Of a stretch of 64,000 nucleotides of DNA, positions 1-8,884 are shown one piece after another (position 1 is the stretch's first letter; every line of letters begins with the position of its first letter). The stretch lies in the NCBI GenBank assembly GCA_964645045.1, contig CAZXYZ010000023.1, positions 1-64,000 of the forward strand. The letters run 5' to 3'. This DNA is from Anammoximicrobium sp964645045. Its GTDB lineage: Bacteria > Planctomycetota > Planctomycetia > Pirellulales > Pirellulaceae. The notes under the pieces were generated by a model. It was not told where the DNA came from. It made no database searches and worked only from the letters and a program-made list of their open reading frames with translations. Made by a program: the position numbers and the translations under genes.

Positions 1-27
1 AGACGGCCGGGTCCCCCAAGTCCTTTT

Positions 28-86
28 CCCTTCTGTCTCCCGCCCGCCTGCCGCCTGCGGCGGCAGGCGGGCGGGAGACAGAAGGG
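28..86. repeat. perfect palindrome with 28-bp arms
   Basis: The left arm spans 28-55 and the right arm 59-86, separated by three bases (tgc). The arms are perfectly complementary and very GC-rich, with the core CTCCCGCCCGCC. As RNA this would be an extremely stable hairpin. The left arm is preceded by TTTT and the right arm is followed by TTGG, so there is no clear U-tract for a standard terminator. It could be a REP-type element or a transcription barrier for a gene left of the window. Confidence 0.85.
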
Positions 87-993
87 TTGGTGGGTGCGGG
101 TGAGGCGGCGTCTAGCCTTTCCGTCGTGGCTCCGCCGACACGGGGTCGGCGGCGGCCTGGCCCGCGGTTTCCGTGATTGCTGCTGCCGCGGCGGATGGTA
201 GAATACACGTCGTCGTCCGTCCCGTCGCATCGCTCGCCGGGCGGCGTCCGCGGTGGGGGATGGGCAACGATGGTCACGACAATCTTTCCGTGCCTATCGA
301 CCGTTCTTGTTGTACCCCCAGGCGGCGATTGCGCGGGCACGAACCATATGTTGCAATCGAGCGGCGTTCGGGTCCAGCGGGATGGTTGCTTTTTCTCGTC
401 GCCGCCGATTGAACATGGTCGTGCGGACCGAAGACCGGCCGCGTTGCGACTCCGTTGGCAACAGGAATTGTCGCCGAACATGGCTGCTCTTGGCGACGTC
501 GTCCCGCTATCGCATCCTCCGACGCCAGCCGTCTGTGGCTTGTTTACCGCCGCGGATGGAGGATCCCGCTGGAACGTCGAGCGGTTCGCCTCGCCGCACG
601 CCATCAATCGACGCGGACCCGCGATCCCATTTCCCGAAGCGCAAAGAACAACGACTCGTCCATCGCGAGGCGAGACGAGACGGTGCGATGGACGGGAAGG
701 ATTCCAGAAAAAACTGGAACACTAATCAGCACTGATCTCCACTAATCTGCCCATTAGCGTTGATTAGCGGAGATTAGCGTTCCCCTATCGGTTCCACGCG
801 GGTGGGACTGCGTGATGTGGCGCGACGTTCCGAAAAGTGTTTGCCTGGCTTGCCGGCAGCGAGGTACAATCGCGGCCAACACGGAGGAGGATGCTTTGCA
901 CGAGTTAGCGGACGATCTATTCTGCAGCCATGACGCCGAGGAGGCTGCTCATGCCGTTGCCCAGTCGATGAACCGCGCCGAGCTAATGGTCTA
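87..993. other. no convincing gene
   Basis: About 900 bases hold several overlapping open frames on both strands. Their translations are low-complexity, rich in Arg and Pro, and match no family I recognise. None has a good ribosome binding site. At 722-780 there are repeated ACTAATC/GATTAG words, a degenerate AT-richer repeat. A 61-residue frame at 812-997 is not convincing. I see no RNA gene here. Confidence 0.6.
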
Positions 994-1084
994 CTGATTT
1001 CACCGAAGGTGATAGCGCGAATTATTCGCGCGAAGGTGCGAGCATGGGCAAGACCGGCGGGCTTACGCCGGCCGTTCGCCTATC
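994..1084 (-). repeat. dispersed 3'-end element, half copy (family A)
   Basis: Read on the minus strand, this matches the first half of the elements at 32603-32774 and 54501-54672. It begins with the block GGCGAACGGCCGGCGTAAG and ends with CACCTTCGGTGAAATCAG. It starts 10 bases after the stop codon of the minus-strand NUDIX gene, in the same orientation as that gene. The second half of the element is missing. Confidence 0.75.
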
Positions 1085-1093
1085 GATTTGCAA

Positions 1094-1774
1094 CTACGGG
1101 GTGAACAGGCTGTCCCGTCCGCGGTCCGAGATGACGATCAACAGTTCGCCAAGGATCAGCGCCGTCGCGCCCCAGATGTGTCGGCCTTGAAACGTGATGC
1201 ACGGCGCTTCGAACGAAAGCTGCCCGCGGACGATCGTGTGTGTTGCGTAGTTCCGTTGGTCCAACAGGTGCGACAGGGGCACTTCCAGCAGTTCTGCGAC
1301 TTCCCGGGAATCCGGCCTGAACGCCGGACGTTCCGATGCGAGGGCCACAAACGGATGTACCAGGAAGTTGCTGGCGTAGACGTAGATCGGCGGCAGCGAT
1401 CCGAGCATCTGAACGAGGGTGGGATCGACGCCCAACTCCTCGTGCAATTCGCGCAGCGCGCACGCCGGGGCCGCCTCGCCCGGCTCGATGCCTCCGCCGG
1501 GCAGACTGATCTGGCCGGCATGTTCGGTCATCGAGGCCGGACGCAAAATCAAAGGCAAATGCCACTGACCGCCGGACGGATAGAACAACGCCAGCACCGC
1601 AGCCGGCCGGGCGTCCGGTCCGGCGGGGCCACGATGCCGGCCATAACTGAGTTCCGGCGCAAACCGTTGATAGCACGCGGCCGTCCCGGCGTGCGCGGCC
1701 AGCCGTTGCCGCAGTTGCTCGGCAAACGGTTCGCGTTGTTCTGCGGCGTTCGCCGTGCGCTGGCTATTTGTCAT
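1094..1774 (-). CDS. NUDIX hydrolase, CoA pyrophosphatase-like
   Basis: This 226-residue protein carries a complete NUDIX box at about residues 94-116 (GGGIEPGE then RELHEELG), the Mg-binding motif that hydrolyses nucleoside diphosphates linked to another group. The preceding stretch at about 73-94 (LPLILRPAS then HAGQISLPGG) resembles the extra motif of the CoA pyrophosphatase subgroup (NudL-like), so the likely substrate is CoA or a CoA derivative. I chose the ATG at 1774 because residues upstream of it look non-coding and lie inside the preceding gene. Its first codons overlap the last 11 bases of the upstream membrane-protein gene, so the two are probably translationally coupled. Substrate specificity is inferred. 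Confidence 0.88.
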   Translation of the reverse strand: MTNSQRTANAAEQREPFAEQLRQRLAAHAGTAACYQRFAPELSYGRHRGPAGPDARPAAVLALFYPSGGQWHLPLILRPASMTEHAGQISLPGGGIEPGEAAPACALRELHEELGVDPTLVQMLGSLPPIYVYASNFLVHPFVALASERPAFRPDSREVAELLEVPLSHLLDQRNYATHTIVRGQLSFEAPCITFQGRHIWGATALILGELLIVISDRGRDSLFTP

Positions 1775-3377
1775 GGACGAAATACACCTCGTAGGCGCTG
1801 GCCTCATTCGAAAAAATCGGCGGGTAAACGCGCCGCAACCGCAACGGCCGGGGGCTGGCACAACGGTCCAGCACGACGTAGTCCGCGCCGTACTTCCTGG
1901 CCAGCTCGCGCAACCCCCGCTCGCCGTGTGCGGCTAATCCTCCCAGCGCCACCTTGCGCGGATACAAGTCCCGTTGCCGTTGCCACCACTCGAGCAATTC
2001 CAGGGCGTCCTGCGGCACGTCTTTCCAGCAGCACACCTCGCTGCGTTCCGCGTACCATTTGAACGTTTGCTGCTTCTTGGGCGTGATAAAACAGGCGTCC
2101 ACCGGTGTGTTCTCGGCGATCCATTGGCACGTGTGCCGCCAATCGTCATACGTGCGGTGCGTCCGCGCCGGATCGTCGTCCCAACTTGGCAGCACCTGGA
2201 CGTCCGCCATCGGCCGCAAGTCGTTGCGCCGTTCGTAGTTCGTCCAAACCAAATTTGCCCCGGCAATCAATCCGGCGACGATTAGTGCCGTTTGGCCCCA
2301 CGCCGGACGGCGAGCCTGCAGGGCCGCCAGCCAGCCCACGACCCCCAGGGCCGCGCCCGCCGCCAAGATCGCATCGCTGAGGCGATACCAGTAGTACTTC
2401 AACAGCCCTGCCGCCACGTCCAAGTGATACAACAGAGACTGGTCGATGGCGATTCCCAGGATCGCGATCAGCACCGCGCCGGCGACGAAGCCGCGCAACG
2501 GTCGTTGCCCCGCGGTGACTGCCGACAACTGGCAGGGCGTGGTCCGGCACGCGGCCAGCCACACCACCAGCAGGAATGCGTGCCGCGCCATGAACCAGTG
2601 GGGGAAGCGGTGAAAGACGAGATGGTGGGGCAAACGCTGATAGACGTAGATCGCATTCGCTTCCCGGACCAAGTCGGCGCCGACTCCACGGTTCAGCAGC
2701 AAGGCGGGAAGCAGGCCGGGCAAGGCCAGGATCAGGGCCGCGCAAATCGCCGGCAACATCTTCGTTAACGGCGGCCGGCAGTGCTGGCAGGACAACCAAG
2801 CGCAGCCGGCCGCCAGCATCGACCAGCCGCCGACCAGCGGGTGAAAGGCCGTGGCCAGTCCCAGCAGAATCCAGGCGGCATTCCACCGCTGGCGGAGCAT
2901 CGAGCCGAGGGCGAAGAACACCAGTGCGTAGGCCAAGACCTTGGCCTCGACGCCGCCGACGACCCATTCCCCCGCCATGTGGAACCGGCCGTTGAACAAC
3001 AGGAACGCGCCGGCCGTCAGCAGCGAGGCGAAGGGTTGGGGGACCACCGACCAACTCAGCCGCCGCCACGACCAGGCCAGCAGGCTCCAGGTCAGAAAGC
3101 GGCCCATCCAGGCGACGACGCCCAGCGGCGCCAGCCGCGTCAGCCAGCCGAACGTCCAATAGAAAACGAGATGGGCGTCCGCCGAGGCCAGGAAGTGGTC
3201 CGCGGGGCACCAGTCGGGCTGCCAGTAATGTTTCGCCTTGGCGACGTAATGAGCTTCGTTAACATCCGGTGGCGGCCAGCCGGCGTAAAGAAAAAATATC
3301 AAGAAAACCAGCATGACCTCCAGCGCGGCTACCCCGCGGTTCGACCACACCGGATTTCCTGCCACGGCGGTTGTCAC
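1764..3377 (-). CDS. multi-pass membrane protein, DUF6798-like
   Basis: This is a 537-residue integral membrane protein with about ten hydrophobic segments, the first at roughly residues 17-33. It resembles the planctomycete DUF6798 family, which looks like a GT-C glycosyltransferase or mannosyltransferase-type membrane enzyme. The typical early motif PPPDVNEAHYVAKAKHYW follows the first membrane segment, and such an acidic loop is where GT-C enzymes place catalytic residues. The C-terminal 150 residues are soluble and end in a conserved-looking KYGADYVVLDR block. The downstream NUDIX gene overlaps its end by 11 bases. The family call is from memory of the motif; a glycosyltransferase role is inference. 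Confidence 0.7.
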   Translation of the reverse strand: MTTAVAGNPVWSNRGVAALEVMLVFLIFFLYAGWPPPDVNEAHYVAKAKHYWQPDWCPADHFLASADAHLVFYWTFGWLTRLAPLGVVAWMGRFLTWSLLAWSWRRLSWSVVPQPFASLLTAGAFLLFNGRFHMAGEWVVGGVEAKVLAYALVFFALGSMLRQRWNAAWILLGLATAFHPLVGGWSMLAAGCAWLSCQHCRPPLTKMLPAICAALILALPGLLPALLLNRGVGADLVREANAIYVYQRLPHHLVFHRFPHWFMARHAFLLVVWLAACRTTPCQLSAVTAGQRPLRGFVAGAVLIAILGIAIDQSLLYHLDVAAGLLKYYWYRLSDAILAAGAALGVVGWLAALQARRPAWGQTALIVAGLIAGANLVWTNYERRNDLRPMADVQVLPSWDDDPARTHRTYDDWRHTCQWIAENTPVDACFITPKKQQTFKWYAERSEVCCWKDVPQDALELLEWWQRQRDLYPRKVALGGLAAHGERGLRELARKYGADYVVLDRCASPRPLRLRRVYPPIFSNEASAYEVYFVHDK

Positions 3378-3556
3378 GTCGGGACCTCGACTGGTGAAGT
3401 GCTCGAAAGAAGATTATAAAACAATCCGACGACCAAACGTTTGGGACTCGCGCAGACAGTAGTTAGAATGATGGCAGCCGCGGCGGCAGCACCGGGAACC
3501 CAGTTCACCGCCGCGACGTTTAGCATATCCGCTGTTTTTGAGATGGAAATACTCCT

Positions 3557-4126
3557 ATGGCCGTTTCTACGTTTCGGCGCCTCGTTCGAGATCGGGTCAT
3601 TCGCGAGGCGGAGGGCTACTTGGAGTTGCTGATGGCCTGCCCGTCCCGTTGGGACTTGGCTTCGGCGGTACGCAATCCGGTGGCGCAACGCGCCTTGGAC
3701 ACGCTGCAGCAGCTGGACGATTCCGAGCAGCGTTCGGCCTACGTGTTGTACTTGCAGGGGCTCGCCTATCGAGCGATGGAGCGGCATCACGAGGCCATCC
3801 CACCCTTGCGGGAATCCGCCGATTCAGATCCGGAGGATACGCACGCGCTGCTAGCACTGGCTTGGTGCTACAAGCGGATCGGACGTTTGAACCTGGCGAT
3901 CCAATCGCTGCAGGAAGCCTTGGCGGTCGACGAGAACCAAGCCATCGTCCACTACAATCTGGCGTGTTACTGGAGTTTGGCGGGAAGTGCTGAAATCGCG
4001 CTGGATCACCTGGCGACCTCTCTGCAAATCGATCCCAAATATCGCGAACTGGCGGAGGAGGAAAGCGATTTCGACTCGATCCGCCAGCACCCTGGATTCC
4101 GGGAATTGACCAGCGTCGTCGTCTGA
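3557..4126 (+). CDS. TPR-repeat protein
   Basis: This 189-residue soluble protein has three consecutive 34-residue tetratricopeptide repeats at about residues 61-94, 95-128 and 129-162, each with the usual small/aromatic pattern and a final DP or DE turn. The C-terminus (EEESDFDSIRQHPGFREL) is the common capping segment of bacterial TPR proteins. No signal peptide or membrane segment is visible, so it is probably a cytoplasmic interaction scaffold. It is divergent from the DUF6798 gene, with 179 bases between them, and convergent with thiL. The partner is unknown. Confidence 0.85.
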   Translation: MAVSTFRRLVRDRVIREAEGYLELLMACPSRWDLASAVRNPVAQRALDTLQQLDDSEQRSAYVLYLQGLAYRAMERHHEAIPPLRESADSDPEDTHALLALAWCYKRIGRLNLAIQSLQEALAVDENQAIVHYNLACYWSLAGSAEIALDHLATSLQIDPKYRELAEEESDFDSIRQHPGFRELTSVVV

Positions 4127-4160
4127 TTCCGGCGCGCGGAAGAAAGTGATCTGCCCATCA

Positions 4161-4223
4161 TAACCCGAAGCGTCAGCGAGAAATCTGCCGATTCGCTCTT
4201 TCCCTCGCTGACGCTTCGGGTTA
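4161..4223. repeat. 20-bp-arm inverted repeat between convergent genes
   Basis: The arms are TAACCCGAAGCGTCAGCGAG at 4161-4180 and its exact complement at 4204-4223. A second pair (AAGAAAGT and ACTTTCTT) flanks them outside. The element lies between the convergent TPR and thiL genes and could end transcription from both sides. A near-identical single arm recurs at 43199-43219. Confidence 0.85.
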
Positions 4224-4243
4224 CTTTCTTTCCTTCACGCGCC

Positions 4244-5161
4244 TTAGTGGCGGTATCCGCGCGGCGGCAACGGCCGGCGCTCGCCCGCCCGGTCGGCGGT
4301 CCACAGTCCCGCCTCGGCGGTGAACGACCCGATGCGGGTCAGCGGCACGGCCAAAGGTTGGTCGGCCAGCAACCGTTCGGCTTCATCGGGCGGAACCGCA
4401 AGAATCAGTTCGAAATCCTCGCCGTCGCCCAGCGCGTGGTCCAGCGGTGTTGCCCCGGCGCTGGAACCGGCAGCCAGGCGGCAGGCGGCGGCGGCGATCG
4501 GTATCGCGGACAGGTCCAACAACGCCCCGCAGCCGCTTTCTTGGGTCAGGTGGAACAGGTCCAGCGACAGCCCGTCGCTAACGTCGATCCCGGCGTGCAG
4601 ATTATAACGCTCGTTCAGCTGCAGGGCCTCGCGGACGCGGGGCGTAAAGTGAAAATGCCGGCCCAAAATGCTGCCGCCAAAACTGCCCGTGACCAGAATG
4701 GCATCCCCGGGCCGAGCGCCGCCGCGCAGCAACGGTCCGCGTTCCGTCAATTCGCCGATCGCCGTGATGCTGATCACCAGCGGGCCGTCCCAGGCGTTCG
4801 TGTCCCCGCCGGCAATGGCCACGTTGAATTCTGCGGCCAGCGGCAGCAGCCCCTCGTACAACTGCTGAGCCACTTCAAACGCATGATCGCGGGGCAGCGT
4901 CAAGGACACGATCGCGGCCACCGGCTGCGCAGCCATAGCCGCCAGATCGCTCAGGTTGACCGCCAGCGATTTCCGGCCCACCAGCCGGCCGTCGCACTGG
5001 TCCCAGACAAAGTCGACGCCGTCGTTCAGCATGTCGCTGGTGACGACGCAGCGGGCGTCCGGCGCCAGCTGCAAAATCGCGGCATCGTCGCCCGGCCCCA
5101 ACAACACGCGGGGATGCGGAGCAAGCTTGCCGCGCAGCCAGGAGAGGAATTCGGTTTCCAT
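4244..5161 (-). CDS. thiL: thiamine-monophosphate kinase
   Basis: ThiL phosphorylates thiamine monophosphate to thiamine pyrophosphate with ATP in the cytoplasm. The 305-residue protein shows the family's landmarks in order: GPGDDAAIL at about 22-30, TSDMLNDGVDF at about 41-51, AVNLSDLAAMAAQP at about 67-80, GGDTN near 118-122, GIDVSDGLSLDL in the middle, and GDGEDFEL near the C-terminal third. The acidic residues of these motifs bind Mg and phosphate. I use the ATG at 5161 rather than an upstream one because it avoids overlap with the preceding protease gene, leaving 16 bases. Co-transcription with that protease gene is likely. No TPP riboswitch was seen. Confidence 0.92.
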   Translation of the reverse strand: METEFLSWLRGKLAPHPRVLLGPGDDAAILQLAPDARCVVTSDMLNDGVDFVWDQCDGRLVGRKSLAVNLSDLAAMAAQPVAAIVSLTLPRDHAFEVAQQLYEGLLPLAAEFNVAIAGGDTNAWDGPLVISITAIGELTERGPLLRGGARPGDAILVTGSFGGSILGRHFHFTPRVREALQLNERYNLHAGIDVSDGLSLDLFHLTQESGCGALLDLSAIPIAAAACRLAAGSSAGATPLDHALGDGEDFELILAVPPDEAERLLADQPLAVPLTRIGSFTAEAGLWTADRAGERRPLPPRGYRH

Positions 5162-5177
5162 GCCTTGATTGCCGGCG

Positions 5178-6572
5178 TCAATTGCGTTCGGTGTTCCGCC
5201 CTGCCTGCGCCACGGCGTCTTGCCTGACTTGCATAAAGCCGTACAGCGTCTCACCGCCGCGGAGAATGAAGAACTTGATCGGCTGGAATTTCTCGAAGTC
5301 GTCGTGGTTCAGGACGTACTGCACATTGTCCTTCGAGATCGTTTCCCAAACGTGCATGCCGACCAGGATGTCGCCGGCGCGGATGCCTTGGCGGCCGGCA
5401 GGACTGTCGGGCCGGACGGCCTGGACCCGCATCCCGCCACGATAGCGCGACGTGGACCGCTGGCAGTCCTCTTTGGACGCGGACACCAGTTTCATCCCCA
5501 ACGTCCGCCACGTCCGCTGTTCGAACTCGTCCGTCGCCAACGATGCGGAGGGCAGGACGAGTTCCAGCGTCTGGTCCTGCCCGTCCCGGCGGACGTTCAC
5601 CAGGAGGGCCTGTCCGGTCGGCCGCCCAAGCAGGGCACGCTCAAAGTCGATCGCCCGTTTCACCGGCACTTGATCGACCGCCGTGATCACATCGCCGGGC
5701 TGTAACCCGCTGGTGGCTGCGCTGCTTCCTTGCCGGACTCCGATCACGGCGAAGTAACGCTCGGTTTCCGCGCAACGCGTCTCGCCGAGCACGCCGTGGA
5801 CGACGCGTTCGACTTGCTCCAAGCTCACCAATCTGCCGGCGATCTCCAGCACCTCGTCGACGGGAATCGCAAAGCCGATCCCTTGGGCACCGACGCGGAC
5901 CGCCACGTTAATGCCAATCATTTCGCCGTCGATGTTCAGCAGCGGACCGCCGGAGTTGCCGGGGTTGATGCTGGCATCCGTCTGAATCAGATCGTGATAC
6001 TTCTGCGTCGCGCTGACTTGAACTTCGCGGTGCAAGGCGCTGATGATTCCGCGCGTCACGGTGTGCTCGTAGCCAAAGGCGTTTCCCAGAGCGATGACCG
6101 GCTCGCCGGGCATCAGGTCGCTGGAGACGCCGCAAGGCATCACCGTCAGGGAATCGTCGGCGTCAATCTTGATGATCGCCAGATCGGTCACGGCGTCATT
6201 CGACACCAGCCGGGCAATAAAGCTGCGCCGGTCGGCCAGTGTGACCTGAATGCTCTCCACGTTCTCGACCACGTGGAAGTTCGTCAGAATGTAGCCGCGG
6301 GGGTCGATGATCACCCCGGTACCCATCCCGTTAACCTGCCGGAACGGCTCGCCGCCGCCCGCCTCCGCCGATTCGGCGCGAACGAGCTTCCGGCCCTGGA
6401 TGTTCACCACCGCGTTGCGGACCCGTTCCACCGCCTCGACAATGGCGGTCCGACGCAACGACGAGGCGTGCGCCGGCAACGGAGGAAAAACCACGGCCGG
6501 ACCGACGCAAGCCAGAGCTAGCCATGCTATTGCCAATAGCCCCGCCGGTGGACGTTTCCGCGTTTTTCGCAT
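5178..6572 (-). CDS. HtrA/DegP-like serine protease with two PDZ domains
   Basis: This is a 464-residue secreted or periplasmic trypsin-fold protease. A basic N-terminus and hydrophobic stretch ending in AHA (about residues 1-36) form a signal peptide. The catalytic triad is readable as His100 in TNFHVV, Asp130 in VTDLAII and Ser207 in GNSGGPLL. Two PDZ domains follow: one at about 240-340 with GLQPGDVIT, and a second to the C-terminus with GIRAGDILV. Such proteins degrade or refold damaged envelope proteins. The start is the ATG at 6572; an in-frame upstream extension lacks signal-peptide character. thiL follows 16 bases downstream. Confidence 0.9.
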   Translation of the reverse strand: MRKTRKRPPAGLLAIAWLALACVGPAVVFPPLPAHASSLRRTAIVEAVERVRNAVVNIQGRKLVRAESAEAGGGEPFRQVNGMGTGVIIDPRGYILTNFHVVENVESIQVTLADRRSFIARLVSNDAVTDLAIIKIDADDSLTVMPCGVSSDLMPGEPVIALGNAFGYEHTVTRGIISALHREVQVSATQKYHDLIQTDASINPGNSGGPLLNIDGEMIGINVAVRVGAQGIGFAIPVDEVLEIAGRLVSLEQVERVVHGVLGETRCAETERYFAVIGVRQGSSAATSGLQPGDVITAVDQVPVKRAIDFERALLGRPTGQALLVNVRRDGQDQTLELVLPSASLATDEFEQRTWRTLGMKLVSASKEDCQRSTSRYRGGMRVQAVRPDSPAGRQGIRAGDILVGMHVWETISKDNVQYVLNHDDFEKFQPIKFFILRGGETLYGFMQVRQDAVAQAGRNTERN

Positions 6573-6865
6573 CGGAGCTCGTGTCTGTGGAGGATCGGGT
6601 CGGATTGCGTCACTCGTCCGGCGACAATCGCAGGCCACGGGGTTCGGGACCTGGGTGTGCCGCGCGCAGAGAACGATTACGAAGAGGTTCATCGGCCTAA
6701 CGGTTTTGCCTGCTTGACCGATGAAAAGGTCTGTCGGCAGAGTCAGCCCAGCTTGCCCGAAAAGGGGTGCTGGAAACCCGGCGGCGGCAGGCGGCCAGAG
6801 AAGAACGGAAGCACCGGACTGGCAAATTGCGGGAAAACGGCGAAGAAAAGCTCAACTTTTCGCGG

Positions 6866-7141
6866 TCAGATTCCCATCTGTCCCAGGCCGTCAATCAGGC
6901 GGCTGAGGATCCCTGCCACCGTCGGGTGCGACTCCTCGAACTCCTGAGCGGCCGCATGCAGGCGGTCCAGCAAGGACTGCGGCGTTTGTTCGCCGGGCGC
7001 CGCCGTGTGCAGTGCGGCCAGGATGTCCAAAACCGCCTGTTCCAGCAAGGCCCGCGTCTCGGCATCGCCGGGGTCGATCGAACGCAACTCGTCTTCCAGT
7101 TCAGCGACGGTGGACTTGAGTTTGGCAATCTGTTCCGTCAT
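6866..7141 (-). CDS. DUF4404 family protein
   Basis: This 91-residue acidic, wholly helical protein matches DUF4404 in length and layout. An N-terminal coiled-coil-like segment (IAKLKSTVAELEDEL) is followed by the conserved ending FEESHPTVAGILSRLIDGLGQMGI, here read across about residues 68-91. It has no signal peptide or cysteines. The family has no established function. It stands alone, 293 bases from the HtrA-like gene start and divergent from the FIST gene. Confidence 0.82.
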   Translation of the reverse strand: MTEQIAKLKSTVAELEDELRSIDPGDAETRALLEQAVLDILAALHTAAPGEQTPQSLLDRLHAAAQEFEESHPTVAGILSRLIDGLGQMGI

Positions 7142-7349
7142 GGGCCTGCACGCCTTGAGGTCGGGACATCACACGGCGGGGCGAATGCACCCCTGTCACT
7201 TAACTATCTTATATCCGATTCCGCGAAAAAGGACAGGACCCGTCAACGGTTTGCCCAGCTTGCCTTGGACCCGCGCCACAAGGTATGGTGAGCACTGGAG
7301 GCGACCGGCGGGCAATCGTTTACTCAATCCGGTCAATCAGGAACCGGCG
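7142..7349. other. intergenic, nothing recognised
   Basis: This stretch lies between the divergent DUF4404 and FIST genes, just before the palindromic repeat at 7350-7489. It probably contains the DUF4404 promoter. I cannot identify specific boxes with confidence. Confidence 0.4.
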
Positions 7350-7489
7350 GCTAGCGCCCAATGGCACTTACTTTGGGACCATTGGGGGGTTTTTGTTAGC
7401 GGAGCGGCGCAAGCCGCCCGGTTTTACGATTGGAATTACGGACGGCTCGCGCCGTGCCGCTACTGACTAAGCGGCATGGGGCTAGCGCC
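7350..7489 (-). repeat. long near-palindromic element, copy 1 (family B)
   Basis: The outer arms are GCCCAATGGCACTTACTTTGG on the left and a diverged complement (TAAGCGGCATGGGG) on the right. The inner arms, GTTAGCGGAGCGGCGCAAGC and GGCTCGCGCCGTGCCGCTAC, fold back on each other around a GGAATT loop. It matches the elements at 23025-23152 and 40485-40612 in reverse orientation. It lies about 85 bases upstream of the FIST start codon, where it could affect that promoter. Confidence 0.8.
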
Positions 7490-7573
7490 GTTCCGCTCAC
7501 TTTTTTCTCGAACGATGCCAATGCCGGCTCCGCCGTTCTTCCCGAACCCAAACTTGCGACACGAGTGCCACGC

Positions 7574-8773
7574 ATGAGTTCCGCCGACGCCGAATCCGGG
7601 TTTCGCTGTGCTTCCGCCCTGTCCGCGGCTCCCGATGCCGACCGGGCCTTGACCGAGGTCTGCGCCCGGGCATCTGCGGCCCTGGGCGGCAAGCCGGATC
7701 TAGCCGTCCTGTTTGTGTCCGCAGACCGCGCCGATGCGTGCGAAGCCATCGCGGGCAAGCTTTGCGATCGTTTGGGAACCGGACGCCTGATCGGCTGCAC
7801 GGCGGAATCGGTGGTCGGCGCGGGTCAAGAGATCGAAGGGGAACCGGCGATGTCCCTGTGGCTGGCCCGCCTGCCGGGAGCGGAGGTGCTGCCCATGCAC
7901 TTGGCCTTCCAGCGCACGCCGGAGGGCGGTGCCATCCTGGGTTGGCCGGACGCACTGTTGAACGCGTGGCCCGCGCCGGCGAGCATGCTGCTGTTGGGCG
8001 AACCGTTCACATTTCCGGCGGACTTTTTGTTGGAGCGGATGAACGAAGATCACCCCGGCTTGGCCGTGGCCGGCGGGATGGCCAGCGGAGCGTCGCGGCC
8101 GGGTGAGAACCGCTTGATCTTGGGCCGGCAAGTCTTTTCCGAGGGCGCCGTTGCCGTCTTGCTGTCCGGAGCCGTGCGTGTGCGGACCGTCGTCTCGCAA
8201 GGCTGCCGGCCGATCGGCAAACATTTTGTCATCACCCGCTCCGAACAGAACGTGATTTACGAACTGGGCGGCAAACCGGCCGTCATCCAGTTGCACGAGG
8301 TGTTGGTCACACTGCCGGCACGGGAACAGGAGATGGTCCGCCGCGGACTGCATCTGGGCCGAGTCGTCAGCGAGTACCAGGACCGCTTCGAGCAAGGCGA
8401 TTTTCTCGTGCGCAACGTGCTGGGGATCGACCCTGAGACGGGCGCGGTGGTGGTCGGCGACTACGTCCGCGTCGGCCAGACGGTCAAGTTCCACATCCGC
8501 GATTGGCAGACGGCCGACGCCGACCTGCGGCAGTTGCTGGCGGCGGCGCGGGACGAGACCGGAGGAGCGGTCGGTGGCGCGTTGCTATTTACCTGTAACG
8601 GACGCGGCACGCGGATGTTTCCCGAGCCGCACCACGACGCCACCGCGATCCGCAACGCCCTGGGCGACATCCCGTTGGCCGGGTTCTTCGCAGCCGGCGA
8701 ATGGGGGCCGGTCGCGGGCCAGAACTTCGTCCACGGATTTACCGCCAGTATCGCGCTGTTCGAGTCCGTGTAG
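7574..8773 (+). CDS. FIST N/C domain signal-transduction protein
   Basis: This 399-residue cytoplasmic protein has an N-terminal FIST domain (about 1-220) followed by a C-terminal FIST_C domain (about 230-395). FIST_C features are visible as GGALLFTCNGRG and DIPLAGFFAAGEWGP near the end. FIST domains are thought to bind small ligands such as amino acids and feed signal-transduction proteins, but this protein has no fused kinase or cyclase. The open frame extends upstream into the palindromic repeat, so I use the ATG at 7574, where coding character begins. No partner kinase is adjacent. Confidence 0.87.
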   Translation: MSSADAESGFRCASALSAAPDADRALTEVCARASAALGGKPDLAVLFVSADRADACEAIAGKLCDRLGTGRLIGCTAESVVGAGQEIEGEPAMSLWLARLPGAEVLPMHLAFQRTPEGGAILGWPDALLNAWPAPASMLLLGEPFTFPADFLLERMNEDHPGLAVAGGMASGASRPGENRLILGRQVFSEGAVAVLLSGAVRVRTVVSQGCRPIGKHFVITRSEQNVIYELGGKPAVIQLHEVLVTLPAREQEMVRRGLHLGRVVSEYQDRFEQGDFLVRNVLGIDPETGAVVVGDYVRVGQTVKFHIRDWQTADADLRQLLAAARDETGGAVGGALLFTCNGRGTRMFPEPHHDATAIRNALGDIPLAGFFAAGEWGPVAGQNFVHGFTASIALFESV

Positions 8774-8884
8774 GCCGGTCATTGCGTGACCCGAAGAAAT
8801 CTCGCCACGGAGTGATGCGTCTACTTTGCAACCCCCTTTCTGACCTGAAACCCATCGTCACATCATCTTCGCGAGACCTGAACG

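Noticed and set aside
173..745. Several overlapping open frames of 60-180 residues
   Set aside because: All three plus-strand frames are open at once, the translations are low-complexity with no recognisable motif, and none has a ribosome binding site. High GC explains them.
812..997. Possible 61-residue protein
   Set aside because: No family similarity, no clear ribosome binding site, and its 3' end runs into the family A repeat.
2146..3210. Long frame inside the DUF6798 gene
   Set aside because: Shadow frame of a GC-rich gene; composition is Gly/Arg/Pro-rich without motifs, while the other frame has clear membrane segments.
5162..5177. TPP riboswitch before thiL
   Set aside because: Only 16 bases separate it from the upstream gene, and no THI-box sequence is seen there or before the protease gene.
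7005..7470. Small proteins with FGTIGG and AAQAARFYD blocks, also at 22804-23304 and 40299-40782
   Set aside because: These are translations of the family B palindrome, which explains why they look conserved.
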